Positions 1 to 9,030 of a DNA stretch of 64,000 bases are shown here, piece by piece (the stretch's first letter is position 1; every line of letters starts with the position of its first letter). This stretch comes from Burkholderia sp. WP9 (GTDB lineage: Bacteria > Pseudomonadota > Gammaproteobacteria > Burkholderiales > Burkholderiaceae). The stretch covers positions 2,294,001-2,358,000 of the forward strand of contig NZ_FNTG01000001.1 of NCBI RefSeq assembly GCF_900104795.1. Direction: 5' to 3'. The notes beneath the pieces were generated by a model, which was not told where the DNA came from, searched no databases, and was given only the letters and a program-made list of their open reading frames with translations. Position numbers and translations under genes: made by a program.

Positions 1-436
<436 letters not shown>

Positions 437-485
437 CGGGCAGCGCCCGCACCTTGCTCCAATCGTCACGACAAAGGATCTTCAC

Positions 486-1202
486 CTGAAGCCGAACGCT
501 CATCCTGTCGCCCTGCCTCGCCGGATCGGACTGCTCGGCGGCACTTTCGATCCGATCCACGACGGCCATCTCGCGCTCGCGCGGCGTTTCGCGCATGTGC
601 TGCATCTGACCGAACTCGTGCTGTTGCCGGCCGGCCAGCCCTGGCAGAAATCGGACGTGTCGCCGGCCGTGCACCGGCTGGCCATGACGCGCGCGGCGGC
701 GAGCGAACTGGTGCTGCCGGGCACGACCGTGCGGGTCGCGACCGACGAAATCGAGCACGACGGCCCGACTTACACGATCGACACGCTGCAACGCTGGCGT
801 GAACGCGAAGGTGAGGACGCATCCATTGCGCTCCTGATCGGCGCGGATCAACTGGTGCATCTCGACACGTGGCGCGACTGGCGGCGCCTGTTCGAGTTCG
901 CCCACATCTGCGCGGCCACCCGGCCCGGTTTCGACCTCACGTCGATTCCGCCGGCGGTCGCTCAAGAAATCGACGCGCGCCGTGCCCGCGCCGACGTTCT
1001 GCAAGCCACGCCCTGCGGCCACTTGCTGATCGATACGACGCTTGCGTTCAACGTTTCGGCCACCGACATTCGCGCGCATCTGCGCGAGCAGGTGAACCAG
1101 CGGCTTGCCCTCGCGGGCGGCGAACAGCAAGACCAGGCGGCGAGCCATGTCCCCACCGCGGTGTGGGACTATATTCTTCAACATCATCTGTACCACCGGT
1201 AA
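486..1202 (+). CDS. nadD: Nicotinate-nucleotide adenylyltransferase, apparent CTG start
   Basis: NadD adenylylates nicotinate mononucleotide in NAD synthesis. The dinucleotide-binding [11 protein letters not shown] motif is encoded at about 537-569, and the late [14 protein letters not shown] motif (here [13 protein letters not shown]) is also present. No in-frame ATG, GTG or TTG occurs between the hemF stop and this motif; the first one, GTG at 597, would delete the catalytic motif. A CTG at 486 lies seven bases after AAAGGA (473-478), which fits a Shine-Dalgarno sequence, and gives 238 residues, normal for the family. I therefore choose CTG 486. The gene is followed four bases later by rsfS. 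Function is certain; the start is inferred. Confidence 0.93.
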   Translation: MKPNAHPVALPRRIGLLGGTFDPIHDGHLALARRFAHVLHLTELVLLPAGQPWQKSDVSPAVHRLAMTRAAASELVLPGTTVRVATDEIEHDGPTYTIDTLQRWREREGEDASIALLIGADQLVHLDTWRDWRRLFEFAHICAATRPGFDLTSIPPAVAQEIDARRARADVLQATPCGHLLIDTTLAFNVSATDIRAHLREQVNQRLALAGGEQQDQAASHVPTAVWDYILQHHLYHR

Positions 1203-1206
1203 ATCC

Positions 1207-1665
1207 ATGGATATTCGCAAACTGCAACGCGTGATCGTCGACGCTCTCGAAGACGTCAAAGCGCAAGACATCAAGGTGTTCAACACCAGCCACCTGACCG
1301 CGCTGTTCGATCGCGTGATCGTCGCGAGCGGCACCTCGAACCGGCAAACCAAAGCGCTCGCTTCGAGCGTGCGCGAGAGCGTGAAGGAAAACGGCGGCGA
1401 GATCATCAGCACCGAAGGCGAGGACATCGGCGAATGGGTGCTGGTGGACTGCGGCGACGCGATCGTGCACATCCTGCAGCCGGCCCTGCGTCAGTACTAC
1501 AACCTCGAAGAAATCTGGGGCGACAAGCCGGTGCGCATCAAGCTGTCCACGCCGGATCCGTTCGGCGGTGCGCGTTCGAGCGAGCCCGACGAAGACGAGG
1601 ACGAAGAGGAAGCCGCGCCGGCGGTGAAGAAGCCCGCGCGCAAAGCGCCCGCACGCCGCAAGTGA
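1207..1665 (+). CDS. rsfS: Ribosomal silencing factor RsfS
   Basis: The 152-residue protein starts [20 protein letters not shown] and contains the family core: [18 protein letters not shown], then [19 protein letters not shown] and LEEIWGD. RsfS binds L14 of the 50S subunit and blocks subunit joining when nutrients are scarce. The RsfS fold ends near residue 115; what follows is a low-complexity tail, first acidic (DEDEDEEE) and then lysine/arginine-rich ([12 protein letters not shown]), longer than in many homologues. The start is set by the ATG four bases after the nadD stop. It lies in the usual nadD-rsfS-rlmH order. Confidence 0.95.
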   Translation: MDIRKLQRVIVDALEDVKAQDIKVFNTSHLTALFDRVIVASGTSNRQTKALASSVRESVKENGGEIISTEGEDIGEWVLVDCGDAIVHILQPALRQYYNLEEIWGDKPVRIKLSTPDPFGGARSSEPDEDEDEEEAAPAVKKPARKAPARRK

Positions 1666-1711
1666 GCGGGCTTCGGCCCACTCACCGTTCTCGTTCGCGA
1701 ATGCTTGCGCA

Positions 1712-2182
1712 ATGAAACTGCATATCCTCGCCGTCGGCCACAAGATGCCGGACTGGATCGCCACCGGCTTCGACGAATACGCGAAGCGCATGCCGCCCGA
1801 GCTGCGCATCGAACTGCGCGAGATCAAACCCGAGCAGCGTTCGTCGGGACGGCCGGCGGAAAGCGTGATGGCCGCCGAGCGGCTGAAGATCGAAGCCGCG
1901 TTGCCGAAGAACGCGCGCATTGTCGCGCTCGACGAGCGCGGTAAGGACTGGACCACCATGCAGCTTGCCGGCGCCCTGCCCGGCTGGCAGCAGGACGGCC
2001 GCGACGTGGCGTTTCTGATCGGCGGCGCCGACGGTCTCGACCCCGATCTCAAAGCGCGCGCCGACATGTTGCTGCGCGTCTCGAGCCTGACTTTGCCGCA
2101 CGCGATGGTCCGCGTACTCCTGGCCGAGCAGCTTTACCGCGCGTGGACCATCACGCAAAATCACCCCTATCATCGCGTGTGA
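1712..2182 (+). CDS. rlmH: 23S rRNA pseudouridine-1915 N3-methyltransferase RlmH
   Basis: This 156-residue SPOUT methyltransferase begins [16 protein letters not shown]. It carries the knot region [13 protein letters not shown] and the C-terminal ending [18 protein letters not shown] followed by HPYHRV, the family signature. It uses S-adenosylmethionine to methylate pseudouridine 1915 in helix 69 of 23S rRNA on assembled ribosomes. The length equals that of the E. coli protein. It is encoded 46 bp after rsfS and 75 bp before maf, its normal context. Confidence 0.97.
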   Translation: MKLHILAVGHKMPDWIATGFDEYAKRMPPELRIELREIKPEQRSSGRPAESVMAAERLKIEAALPKNARIVALDERGKDWTTMQLAGALPGWQQDGRDVAFLIGGADGLDPDLKARADMLLRVSSLTLPHAMVRVLLAEQLYRAWTITQNHPYHRV

Positions 2183-2257
2183 ATGGACGAGGCGGCGCAC
2201 GGATTGCGCGGCGCGCCCGTCGCATGTCCATGCAATCCGCTTCATCGAGACCTGTTC

Positions 2258-2887
2258 ATGTCCACGTCCGCCGCATCGCTGCATCCGTTCGTCTACCTCG
2301 CTTCGCAAAGTCCACGCCGCCAGGAGTTGTTGCAACAGCTCGGCGTACGTTTCGAACTGCTGCTGCCGCGCCCCGATGAAGACGCCGAAGCGCTCGAAGC
2401 CGAGTTGCCCGGCGAGCGCGCGCGCGACTATGTGCAGCGGGTGTGCGTCGCCAAGGCGCATGCGGCACGCGCGCGCCTCGTGGCCGGCGGTCATGCCGCG
2501 CGGCCGATCCTGGTTGCGGACACAACCGTCACGATCGACGACGCGATTCTCGGCAAGCCCGTCGATGCCGACGACGCTGTCGCGATGCTCACGCGCCTTT
2601 CCGGCCGCGCTCACGAAGTGCTGACGGCCGTGGCCGTGGTCGACGCCGAGGGCACGCTGCTGCCCGCCGCGCTATCCGTGTCGAAGGTGCGTTTTGCTGC
2701 ACTGCACGCAGACGCGATCCGCCGCTATGCGGCGAGCGGCGAGCCGCTCGGCAAAGCGGGCGCGTACGGTGTGCAGGGGCGCGCCGCGGAGTTTATCGAG
2801 CATATCGACGGGTCCTATTCAGGTATCATGGGTTTGCCGCTTTTTGAATCTGCTGCGCTCCTGCGTGCAGCGCGCATCGACTTCTAA
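2258..2887 (+). CDS. maf: Maf-family nucleotide pyrophosphatase
   Basis: The 209-residue protein has the Maf N-terminal signature [16 protein letters not shown] and the metal/substrate regions [10 protein letters not shown] and [31 protein letters not shown]. Maf proteins hydrolyse non-canonical or modified NTPs; the YhdE-type subgroup prefers dTTP/UTP. I chose ATG 2258 because the conserved fold begins just after it and upstream codons show no homology. The stop lies 9 bp before the rng ATG, so the two are probably cotranscribed. Substrate preference cannot be read with certainty. Confidence 0.93.
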   Translation: MSTSAASLHPFVYLASQSPRRQELLQQLGVRFELLLPRPDEDAEALEAELPGERARDYVQRVCVAKAHAARARLVAGGHAARPILVADTTVTIDDAILGKPVDADDAVAMLTRLSGRAHEVLTAVAVVDAEGTLLPAALSVSKVRFAALHADAIRRYAASGEPLGKAGAYGVQGRAAEFIEHIDGSYSGIMGLPLFESAALLRAARIDF

Positions 2888-2896
2888 AATAACACC

Positions 2897-4366
2897 ATGA
2901 ATGAAGAAATCCTGATCAATGTCACGCCGCAGGAAACGCGCGTCGCGCTGGTCCAGCAAGGCGCAGTCCAGGAACTTCACGTCGAACGAACGCTGTCGCG
3001 CGGCCGCGTCGGCAACGTCTATCTCGGCAAGGTCGTACGCGTTTTGCCGGGCATGCAGTCCGCTTTCATCGACATCGGTCTTGAACGCGCCGCGTTCCTT
3101 CACGTCGCCGACATCTGGCATCCGCGTATTGCCGGCGAACCACAGCATCAGGCGCCGCATCAGCCGATCGAAAAAATCGTCTTCGAGGGCCAGACGCTGA
3201 TGGTGCAGGTCGTGAAGGATCCGATCGGCACCAAAGGCGCGCGCCTGTCCACCCAGGTGAGCATTGCCGGTCGCACGCTCGTCTATCTGCCGCAGGAACC
3301 GCATATCGGCATCTCGCAGAAGATCGAGAGCGAAGCCGAACGTGAAGCCGTGCGCGCGCGTCTGACCGCCGTGCTGCCCGCCGATGAAAAAGGCGGCTAT
3401 ATCGTGCGCACCATCGCCGAAGATGCAACTAGCGAAGAGCTGGCCGGCGACGTCGCGTATCTGCGCAAGACGTGGGCGACGATCCTCTCGCAAGGGCAGC
3501 GCATGCCGCCCACGAGCCTGCTCTATCAGGATCTGAATCTCGCGCAGCGCGTGCTGCGCGATTTCGTGAACGATGAGACGTCGCGCATTCAGGTCGACTC
3601 GCGCGAAACGTATCAGATGCTGGCTGATTTCGCGGCCGAGTTCACGCCGGCGGTGTCGTCGAAACTGCACCACTACACCGGCGAGCGGCCGCTCTTCGAT
3701 CTGTACAACATCGAGGCGGAAATTCAGCGGGCGTTGTCGCGGCGGGTCGATCTGAAGTCGGGCGGGTATCTCGTGATCGACCAGACCGAAGCGATGACGA
3801 CCATCGACGTGAACACGGGCGGCTACGTCGGCGCGCGCAACTTCGACGATACGATCTTCAAGACGAACCTCGAAGCCGCGCACACCATTGCGCGGCAATT
3901 GCGTCTGCGCAATCTGGGCGGCGTGATCATCATCGACTTCATCGATATGGAAAACGTCGAGCATCGCGATCAGGTGCTGGGCGAATTGAAGAAGGCGTTG
4001 TCGCGCGATCGCACGCGCGTGACGGTGAATGGTTTTTCACAGCTTGGTTTGGTGGAGATGACGCGCAAGCGTACGCGTGAATCGCTCGCGCATGTGCTGT
4101 GCGAGCCGTGTCCGGTTTGCCAGGGCAAGGGGCAGGTCAAGACGCCGCGTACCGTGTGTTATGACGTGCTGCGCGAGATTCTGCGCGAGTCGCGGCAGTT
4201 CAATCCGCGCGAGTTTCGCGTGGTGGCGTCGCAGCAGGTGATTGATCTGTTTCTCGAGGAAGAGTCGCAGCATCTGGCGATGTTGATTGATTTTATTGGT
4301 AAGCCGGTGTCGCTGCAGGTGGAGTCGAATTTGAGTCAGGAACAGTACGATATTGTTTTGATGTAG
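2897..4366 (+). CDS. rng: Ribonuclease G (endoribonuclease, RNase E/G family)
   Basis: The 489-residue protein starts MNEEILINVTPQETRVALVQ and has the S1 segment (GNVYLGKVVRVLPGMQSAFIDIG), the DNase-I-like catalytic core with IDVNTGGYVG and IIIDFIDME, and the zinc-link cysteines in LCEPCPVCQGKG. RNase G matures 16S rRNA 5' ends and degrades some mRNAs. The last codons (D-I-V-L-M-stop) lie inside the attachment-site repeat. Integration of the downstream element has left the reading frame intact; the present stop is TAG, whereas the copy at the far end of the element reads TAA at the same place, which is probably the original end. Confidence 0.96.
   Translation: MNEEILINVTPQETRVALVQQGAVQELHVERTLSRGRVGNVYLGKVVRVLPGMQSAFIDIGLERAAFLHVADIWHPRIAGEPQHQAPHQPIEKIVFEGQTLMVQVVKDPIGTKGARLSTQVSIAGRTLVYLPQEPHIGISQKIESEAEREAVRARLTAVLPADEKGGYIVRTIAEDATSEELAGDVAYLRKTWATILSQGQRMPPTSLLYQDLNLAQRVLRDFVNDETSRIQVDSRETYQMLADFAAEFTPAVSSKLHHYTGERPLFDLYNIEAEIQRALSRRVDLKSGGYLVIDQTEAMTTIDVNTGGYVGARNFDDTIFKTNLEAAHTIARQLRLRNLGGVIIIDFIDMENVEHRDQVLGELKKALSRDRTRVTVNGFSQLGLVEMTRKRTRESLAHVLCEPCPVCQGKGQVKTPRTVCYDVLREILRESRQFNPREFRVVASQQVIDLFLEEESQHLAMLIDFIGKPVSLQVESNLSQEQYDIVLM
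4346..4365 (+). repeat. attL core, 20-bp direct repeat within the end of rng
   Basis: The sequence tacgatattgttttgatgta recurs exactly at 16788-16807. Outside the core, similarity continues weakly (aca before; aag after one mismatch). The repeat spans the last rng codons and bounds the element carrying an integrase at its other end, as expected for site-specific integration into a gene end. Confidence 0.9.
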
Positions 4367-4426
4367 AAGAATTAAATCATTGCAATCAGCGACTTATAGC
4401 TCAAATTTCGGTCTTTCCAACTGCTA

Positions 4427-4447
4427 GCTACTAACGTGGCTACTAAT
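4427..4447 (+). repeat. Putative left-arm integrase-binding repeats
   Basis: GCTACTAA occurs at 4427-4434 and GCTACTAAT at 4439-4447, a 12-bp period. The same word occurs twice, also with a 12-bp period, at 16634-16657 beside the right end. Position inside both ends of the element fits arm-type sites of a tyrosine integrase; this is inference from repeat placement. Confidence 0.6.
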
Positions 4448-4565
4448 TAGAGGCGCGGTGGGTTTCGCGCCGCCGGGTGACAAGATGGTAGCCGGCTGGC
4501 GGGCGCGCGACTCACCGACGCATGCCGAACACGACTCCCGCTTTCGGACCTAGGTAATTGGCACG

Positions 4566-5321
4566 CTACTGCTTACATTTCAGATTGGGTGACATGAAAA
4601 ACATCCCGTCGCCGCGGCAGGTGATCGCGACAGTGCTTCCTTTCTGAAGCTTTGCGATCTGCTCAATCTTGTCTTTCCCGAAATACGCGTTGACGGTATG
4701 GAACGGATCGCCATCGACCTGGAGGGATACCACGGGTTGGCCAAAAACGTCGTTCTTTATTTCGACGACAGCGCCCGTCACGGCAAGCCAACGCCCTTTG
4801 TACTTGAGGTCGGCGGCGACCTCGTTCGCGTGATACTCGGCGTACAGCTGTTGCGCCGTGATCTGGATCGGCTGGGTCTGTTGAGGCGCGGCCGCATTTG
4901 CGGTTTGAGGAAGCTCAGCGGCGTCCGGATCGCCTGGAACGACGGGCGCCACAATGCCAACCGGCTGCATTGTGTACGGACGATAGATGCGAATGCCGCC
5001 TGCAATGCGCTCATAGCAACCGCCGCCATCGAAGGTGCCATTCGACCGTACGCGCATCGTCTTTGCACTTGGATGCGCGGCGGCGATGTTCGTGAGCCAT
5101 CGCCCATATTTACGATCCCGTTCTGTCGTGGCACCTTCGTTTTGCAACTGCGCGTTGCGGGCGCATGTGAACTCGCTCAGGTCGTAACGGTAAATGCCCG
5201 CCGTGACCGCCGCGACAGTGGCGAGTTCGTGATTGTCGGGTGCGGTCACTTCGTCGGTAATCGTTCCAGCATGCGCGGACGTGGCGAACAGGGCGGTTGC
5301 CAGGAGAACGGTGAGTCGCAT
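4566..5321 (-). CDS. Exported protein with C-terminal OB-fold (tRNA_anti-like) domain
   Basis: The 251-residue product starts MRLTVLLATALFATSAHAGT, a good signal peptide with cleavage after AHA. The ATG at 5321 follows AAGGA and excludes 22 non-signal codons that could extend it. A middle segment has spaced cysteines (FTCARNAQ; GGCYERI). The C-terminal 90 residues (QQLYAEYHANEVAADLKYKG, then GRWLAVTGAVVEIKNDVFG and VNAYF) resemble the OB-fold tRNA_anti-like family found in exported phage and bacterial proteins. The role is unknown; being the first gene inside the left att, it may be cargo. A ligand or surface-binding function is possible but unproven. Confidence 0.72.
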   Translation of the reverse strand: MRLTVLLATALFATSAHAGTITDEVTAPDNHELATVAAVTAGIYRYDLSEFTCARNAQLQNEGATTERDRKYGRWLTNIAAAHPSAKTMRVRSNGTFDGGGCYERIAGGIRIYRPYTMQPVGIVAPVVPGDPDAAELPQTANAAAPQQTQPIQITAQQLYAEYHANEVAADLKYKGRWLAVTGAVVEIKNDVFGQPVVSLQVDGDPFHTVNAYFGKDKIEQIAKLQKGSTVAITCRGDGMFFMSPNLKCKQ

Positions 5322-5475
5322 AGTTCTTGGAATCCTTATCAGGCCATTGAGGTGTGGGCGGGGGTCCGCCAGCGAATCGAGGGCCATAGGTACGGTTTAC
5401 GGCGTCCATTAGCGAATACTGAAGGGCTCGCATGTCGGCCAGTTTGCGCGCCGCCGTGCTGGCGGCGCGGTTGCA

Positions 5476-7977
5476 TCAGTTGGCGACGGCGAGTGCCGGC
5501 CGGGCGAACGGCGTAGCGAGTACCACGGCGTTATCCGTGCCTTCCGCCAGGTAATCGTCGGGCACGACGTAATATGTCATCCCGTTACTGGTGCTGGCTG
5601 TCCATCCGTTCATGCGCATCCACGCGCCGACCTGACGCGGCGTGACGCTGCGCGTCGCGGTGCTGCTGGCTGCAAGCTGCGTCAGCAGAGCCGACACGTA
5701 CACGCGCCGGTCGGCGCGTTGCGCGGCGAGTCGCTGCACGATCGGCGGCGCAAATTCTGATACTACGGTCTGCGGCGTGCCCCCGCCATGTCGCATACGC
5801 GCATCGTTGAATGCGCCGATTGCGTCTGTAGTGGCACGGTGCAAGGCCAGGTAATCGGCGCTGGACTGGCAAAACCGCGCCTTTGCTTCCGCGAAAATTT
5901 GTCTGCACTCTACTGCCCAGTTCGGCTCGGGCCTGCGGGCGAACTGGACGGGCATGAAACGACGATTGCCTGTTTCATCGTGGTTGAGCTCATCTTTGTT
6001 GGCGGTGCCGATCAGGACGAAGCGGCGCGGGTGGGGTTCGGCCTTTCGCTCATACGGGGCGCGGTACTTGTCCACGCCGTCGGCGATCCAGAGCTTAATT
6101 TCCTCCACGTCGCGCTTACCCATGCCGGACATTTCCCCCAGTTCGGCAAAGACAGAGCCGCACGCCGCCATGCTCATGCGGATAGGGTCGCTGAAAGCCA
6201 GCGCGGCAGGTTTTGGGACACCCAGCGCCGCCGCCAGATCTGTAACGAAGTGCGACTTACCCGCGCCCTTTCCGCCGATCAGAACCGGCACGACATGGCA
6301 GTCGATGCCCGGCTCCATCTGTCGCATCAGTGCGCCCGCAAACATTACCTGTCCCGTCAGTCGCAAAGCGTCGCTATCGGTTGCGCCGCAGAGATCAGGA
6401 AAGAACGTGTCGAGTCGCGGTCGCCCGTCCCACTGCGGTAGCGACAGCACCGCGTCGCGCCACGGATCGAACTGATTTTCGATTGCGAGCGTTTCGATCG
6501 CTCGCTCCACCACGCCCGGCACCACGCCCGCGCAACCTACGCGCGATAGTGCGTCAATCAGCTTACCTTCGCTCGGCAGGCCAGCAGTCTCTGTCGTGTA
6601 CGTCGCCGCGTTATAACGCGGCACGGCGTCGATCTTTTCGAGCAACGACGCCAGCGCAAATTTGACATTCACGAACGGCGCGACCCGTTTTCCTACGCGC
6701 TCCGGGTATTCCAGCGTCCCGCAGAGTTTTTCGGCGGCCTGCTCAAGTGGGCTGGCCAGGTCGGCGGCACTGTCGTCCGTGAACTCGAAGAACGTCTGCA
6801 ACTTGTGCGACCAGACACCGAGCTTGCCGCCCATTGCCACGATCTCAGCCTTGCCGTAGCCCTCCGGTTTGAGATTGGGCCGCCACGTATCGAACGGGTC
6901 AGCGCATTGGTGGCCGATTGCATCGCCGCGGTTCGCGAGAATGTCCGCGACTTTCACCCGGCCAATGTCTTTAACCGCGATTTCCCACGACGGCGGGAGC
7001 TTCCGGTCGCCGAGCGCGCGAATCGCCAGCAGGCCCAACCGCTCGCCCAGCTGCGCGTCGAGTCCGTTAGCAGTGGCGTTTGCAGTTTGATACGCGATTG
7101 CGACGCGCTTTGCCTCCCGGCGCTGCTTATCCTTCTCGGCGCGCACGGCAGTGTCGAACTTGCGCTCAGCCAGCGCGGATTCTGCCGGCAGTGCCTGTGC
7201 GTCCAGCATCCCATCACCCACCTTGTATTTGACGGGGTGCCCAGCAGATACGATCGGCGGACGCTCCCTGAACGCCTGATCCGCCGGAACAGTGCGTGCC
7301 ACACCGTCTCTGAGTACCGGGCTCGCTTCGAACAGAAGCCGCGACGGCTGATAAACCAGCGCATCCGATAGCTGGCGCGTGAGCAGCGCACCGGACTTGC
7401 TGACGTACATGTACCCGAGTCCGGCCGCCCATTGCTCGCGTTGCATTCGCTTTCCGAGTGCCGGTATGTCTGTGCCGCGCGTGACGGCCAGGTAGACGTG
7501 TACGCCGCGCAGGCCTTCGCCGTCCACAAAGGACGATGAAGACGGGCGCGCGACGCGGTAGACGTACTTGAGCCAGGGCGAGCAGACTTCGAGCGCGTCT
7601 AGCACGTCGTCAACGCTCAGATAGATGTTACGCCGCTCGTCGTCAATATCGACGTCGATCGGGAACAGTGCCGGGCCTTGTGGGTATTTGAATGCCTCAT
7701 TGGTGCGTGCAACGGCGTCCGGACGAAACTCGGCACCGGCTCGCGTCGTGAGTGGTGTGTCGCCCACGATGGGCACGCCGCACGTAATCGCCTGATTCGA
7801 TTGCAGCAGCGATAATGCCTGCTTGAGTTGCGAGAGGTTCTCCAGTTCGACTACCTTGGCGACGCCCTCCGTCATGTTCGCAATGGCCGTCTTTTCGATC
7901 TTGCCATCGGCGCCTCGCGAATACGATTTCGCCATCGCGCAGCCCACTGCGCTGATCTGCGTGAGTTTGATATTCAT
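5476..7977 (-). CDS. Phage/satellite primase-helicase (AEP-like primase + VirE-type helicase)
   Basis: The 833-residue protein has a N-terminal region resembling archaeo-eukaryotic primases: FPIDVDID with paired acidic residues near 108-113 and GLRGVHVYL near 156-162. The C-terminal half is a Virulence-associated-E-type AAA+/SF3-like helicase: Walker A GGKGAGKS at 568-575, an acidic FAELGEMSGM segment, and IGTANKDELNHDETGNRRFMPV as sensor/arginine-finger region. It probably starts element replication. ATG 7977 is preferred over ATG 7983 because the GAGG sits seven bases before it. It follows the small HTH gene (8209-8508) on the same strand, with a 231-bp leader between them containing the candidate antisense RNA. 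Confidence 0.85.
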   Translation of the reverse strand: MNIKLTQISAVGCAMAKSYSRGADGKIEKTAIANMTEGVAKVVELENLSQLKQALSLLQSNQAITCGVPIVGDTPLTTRAGAEFRPDAVARTNEAFKYPQGPALFPIDVDIDDERRNIYLSVDDVLDALEVCSPWLKYVYRVARPSSSSFVDGEGLRGVHVYLAVTRGTDIPALGKRMQREQWAAGLGYMYVSKSGALLTRQLSDALVYQPSRLLFEASPVLRDGVARTVPADQAFRERPPIVSAGHPVKYKVGDGMLDAQALPAESALAERKFDTAVRAEKDKQRREAKRVAIAYQTANATANGLDAQLGERLGLLAIRALGDRKLPPSWEIAVKDIGRVKVADILANRGDAIGHQCADPFDTWRPNLKPEGYGKAEIVAMGGKLGVWSHKLQTFFEFTDDSAADLASPLEQAAEKLCGTLEYPERVGKRVAPFVNVKFALASLLEKIDAVPRYNAATYTTETAGLPSEGKLIDALSRVGCAGVVPGVVERAIETLAIENQFDPWRDAVLSLPQWDGRPRLDTFFPDLCGATDSDALRLTGQVMFAGALMRQMEPGIDCHVVPVLIGGKGAGKSHFVTDLAAALGVPKPAALAFSDPIRMSMAACGSVFAELGEMSGMGKRDVEEIKLWIADGVDKYRAPYERKAEPHPRRFVLIGTANKDELNHDETGNRRFMPVQFARRPEPNWAVECRQIFAEAKARFCQSSADYLALHRATTDAIGAFNDARMRHGGGTPQTVVSEFAPPIVQRLAAQRADRRVYVSALLTQLAASSTATRSVTPRQVGAWMRMNGWTASTSNGMTYYVVPDDYLAEGTDNAVVLATPFARPALAVAN

Positions 7978-8043
7978 GCGCATACCTCAAGAGCGAGGAT
8001 GCGCAGTGTGCTGGGCACGTTTTGTTCAAGTGCTGAGAAAACG

Positions 8044-8072
8044 TTGACATTTTCGGCTTGCATCGGCATACT
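8044..8072 (+). promoter_or_regulatory. Sigma-70-like promoter for a candidate small RNA
   Basis: TTGACA at 8044-8049 is a perfect -35 box, followed by a 17-bp spacer and CATACT at 8067-8072 as -10. It points toward the hairpins at 8090-8158 and no coding gene lies between it and the terminator. Confidence 0.6.
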
Positions 8073-8078
8073 GATTTC

Positions 8079-8167
8079 CAGTTTGTGATGCATCGCGGAC
8101 AGCTTTCCGGGCTTTGGCGCGATGCGTTGTTAAGAAACTCTTGCCACCGCTAGGTGGCGTTTTTTTT
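8079..8167 (+). ncRNA. Candidate ~88-nt antisense small RNA in the primase leader
   Basis: A start near 8079 follows from the promoter at 8044-8072. The transcript would fold a perfect 8-bp stem (GCATCGCG 8090-8097 with CGCGATGC 8118-8125, 20-nt loop) and end at a terminator hairpin followed by eight T residues (8160-8167). It lies opposite the 231-bp leader between the HTH gene and the primase-helicase gene, both read from the other strand, so it would be antisense to that leader. Satellite P4 is known to use a small RNA for immunity and several plasmids use antisense RNAs for replication control; a similar role here is inference. Confidence 0.5.
8143..8167 (+). terminator. Rho-independent terminator of the candidate small RNA
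   Basis: GCCACC (8143-8148), loop GCTA, GGTGGC (8153-8158), then G and eight T residues. Only the plus direction has the T-tract; the minus direction lacks one, so it does not serve the 8209-8508 gene. Confidence 0.8.
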
Positions 8168-8208
8168 GCCGGCGCCTAGTGCGGCGCACCAATCCCGCTG
8201 AGGGTAGT

Positions 8209-8508
8209 TCAGCCTGCGGCGCTCTGTGTCGTGCGGTAGCGTTCTCCTCGCCCACCCCACGAATCGCGGCAAGCAGCTATCAATGCGCGGCGCATGTTGT
8301 CACCTTCGCGCCGCAGCCTGTACGCCTCCACCCACGGCGCGACCGTCGATGCCTTCCAGCGATAGCCTCGATCTTTGTCCAGCTTCACGTCGGGCTCGGG
8401 AAATTCGGCACGCGAGCAAAGCAGTCGGAACATGCCAACCGATACCTGCAAAGAGCGGGCCACTGCGTGAGCGTCGAGAACTTCGCTCATCGGATTTAAC
8501 TCGTGCAT
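8209..8508 (-). CDS. Small winged-HTH DNA-binding protein (AlpA/excisionase-like)
   Basis: The 99-residue protein has a MerR/AlpA-type helix-turn-helix: LDAHAVARSLQVSVGMFRLL followed by a wing-like AEFPEPDVKLDKDRGYRW and a helix ASTVAPWVEAY. Such proteins act as excisionases or operon regulators in satellites and integrative elements. ATG 8508 is chosen because AAAGG lies six bases upstream; ATG 8490 is an alternative with no ribosome-binding site. It heads the leftward set ending in the primase-helicase gene. The C-terminus (RRALIAACRDSWGGRGER) is basic. Confidence 0.7.
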   Translation of the reverse strand: MHELNPMSEVLDAHAVARSLQVSVGMFRLLCSRAEFPEPDVKLDKDRGYRWKASTVAPWVEAYRLRREGDNMRRALIAACRDSWGGRGERYRTTQSAAG

Positions 8509-9030
8509 AATGAGCCTTTTATGGCGGAATCGAATAGGCTCATCATACTGAGCGTCAAATAATCGGTCAAGCGTTTCGATTGAATACAGCTATTGACGAT
8601 ATCTTGCAGATTGCTTTCTGCAAATTACCAAACCGTTACATCGTAGACGAACAGTTCTGAGCAGTCGCCCCCGATGTTAGTTAAATGATAGTCAATCCTT
8701 TGTAGAGCAAAAAAAGCTGTTTTTTTCTCTCTCTGGCGCAAACCCATACTGGGTGGTCTTTTGAGCCCGGTCAGTGAGTAGAGAGCACGAGTTCGAATTA
8801 GATCTGTATAAATGCAAAAAGAGCGCTAATTCGCTATTGCGGCTATTCGTAGCACTGTAGGAGTTTTTTTTTATTTTTACTCTCTGCTCTCTAACTACTT
8901 CTCATTTTATTAACATAATAGTTATAATCAAAAAAGAATATAGCGAATATCAGATTAAATATTGCTGACATTCGTTTATCGAGAGCAAACAGAGAGCAAA
9001 CAGAGAGCAAACATTGCTCTCTAAACCGCC
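8509..9030. other. AT-rich non-coding stretch, candidate replication origin
   Basis: These 520 bp hold no convincing gene; a 60-codon frame at 8891-9073 is an AT-rich shadow. The stretch has runs of A and T unlike the rest of the window, several copies of AGAGAGCA in both orientations (8780-8787, 8885-8892 inverted, and the cluster at 8981-9022) and lies in an element that encodes a primase-helicase. Together these fit an origin or a control region; no replication data support it. Confidence 0.45.
8981..9022 (+). repeat. Three tandem 11-bp iterons plus an inverted copy
   Basis: GAGAGCAAACA is repeated head to tail at 8981-8991, 8992-9002 and 9003-9013, followed by the inverted TGCTCTCT at 9015-9022. 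The last direct copy and the inverted copy form an 8-bp palindrome (AGAGAGCA/TGCTCTCT) with a five-base centre. The 11-bp period places copies on one face of the helix. They lie just beyond the stop of the leftward gene 9031-9558. Confidence 0.8.

Noticed and set aside
597..1202. GTG 597 as the nadD start
   Set aside because: It would remove the GGTFDPIH catalytic motif encoded directly upstream in the same frame.
4346..4365. tRNA gene as the integration target
   Set aside because: No cloverleaf can be formed at either att copy; the target is the end of rng.
8981..9022. Short CRISPR-like array
   Set aside because: The 11-bp units are directly adjacent without spacers and no cas gene is present.
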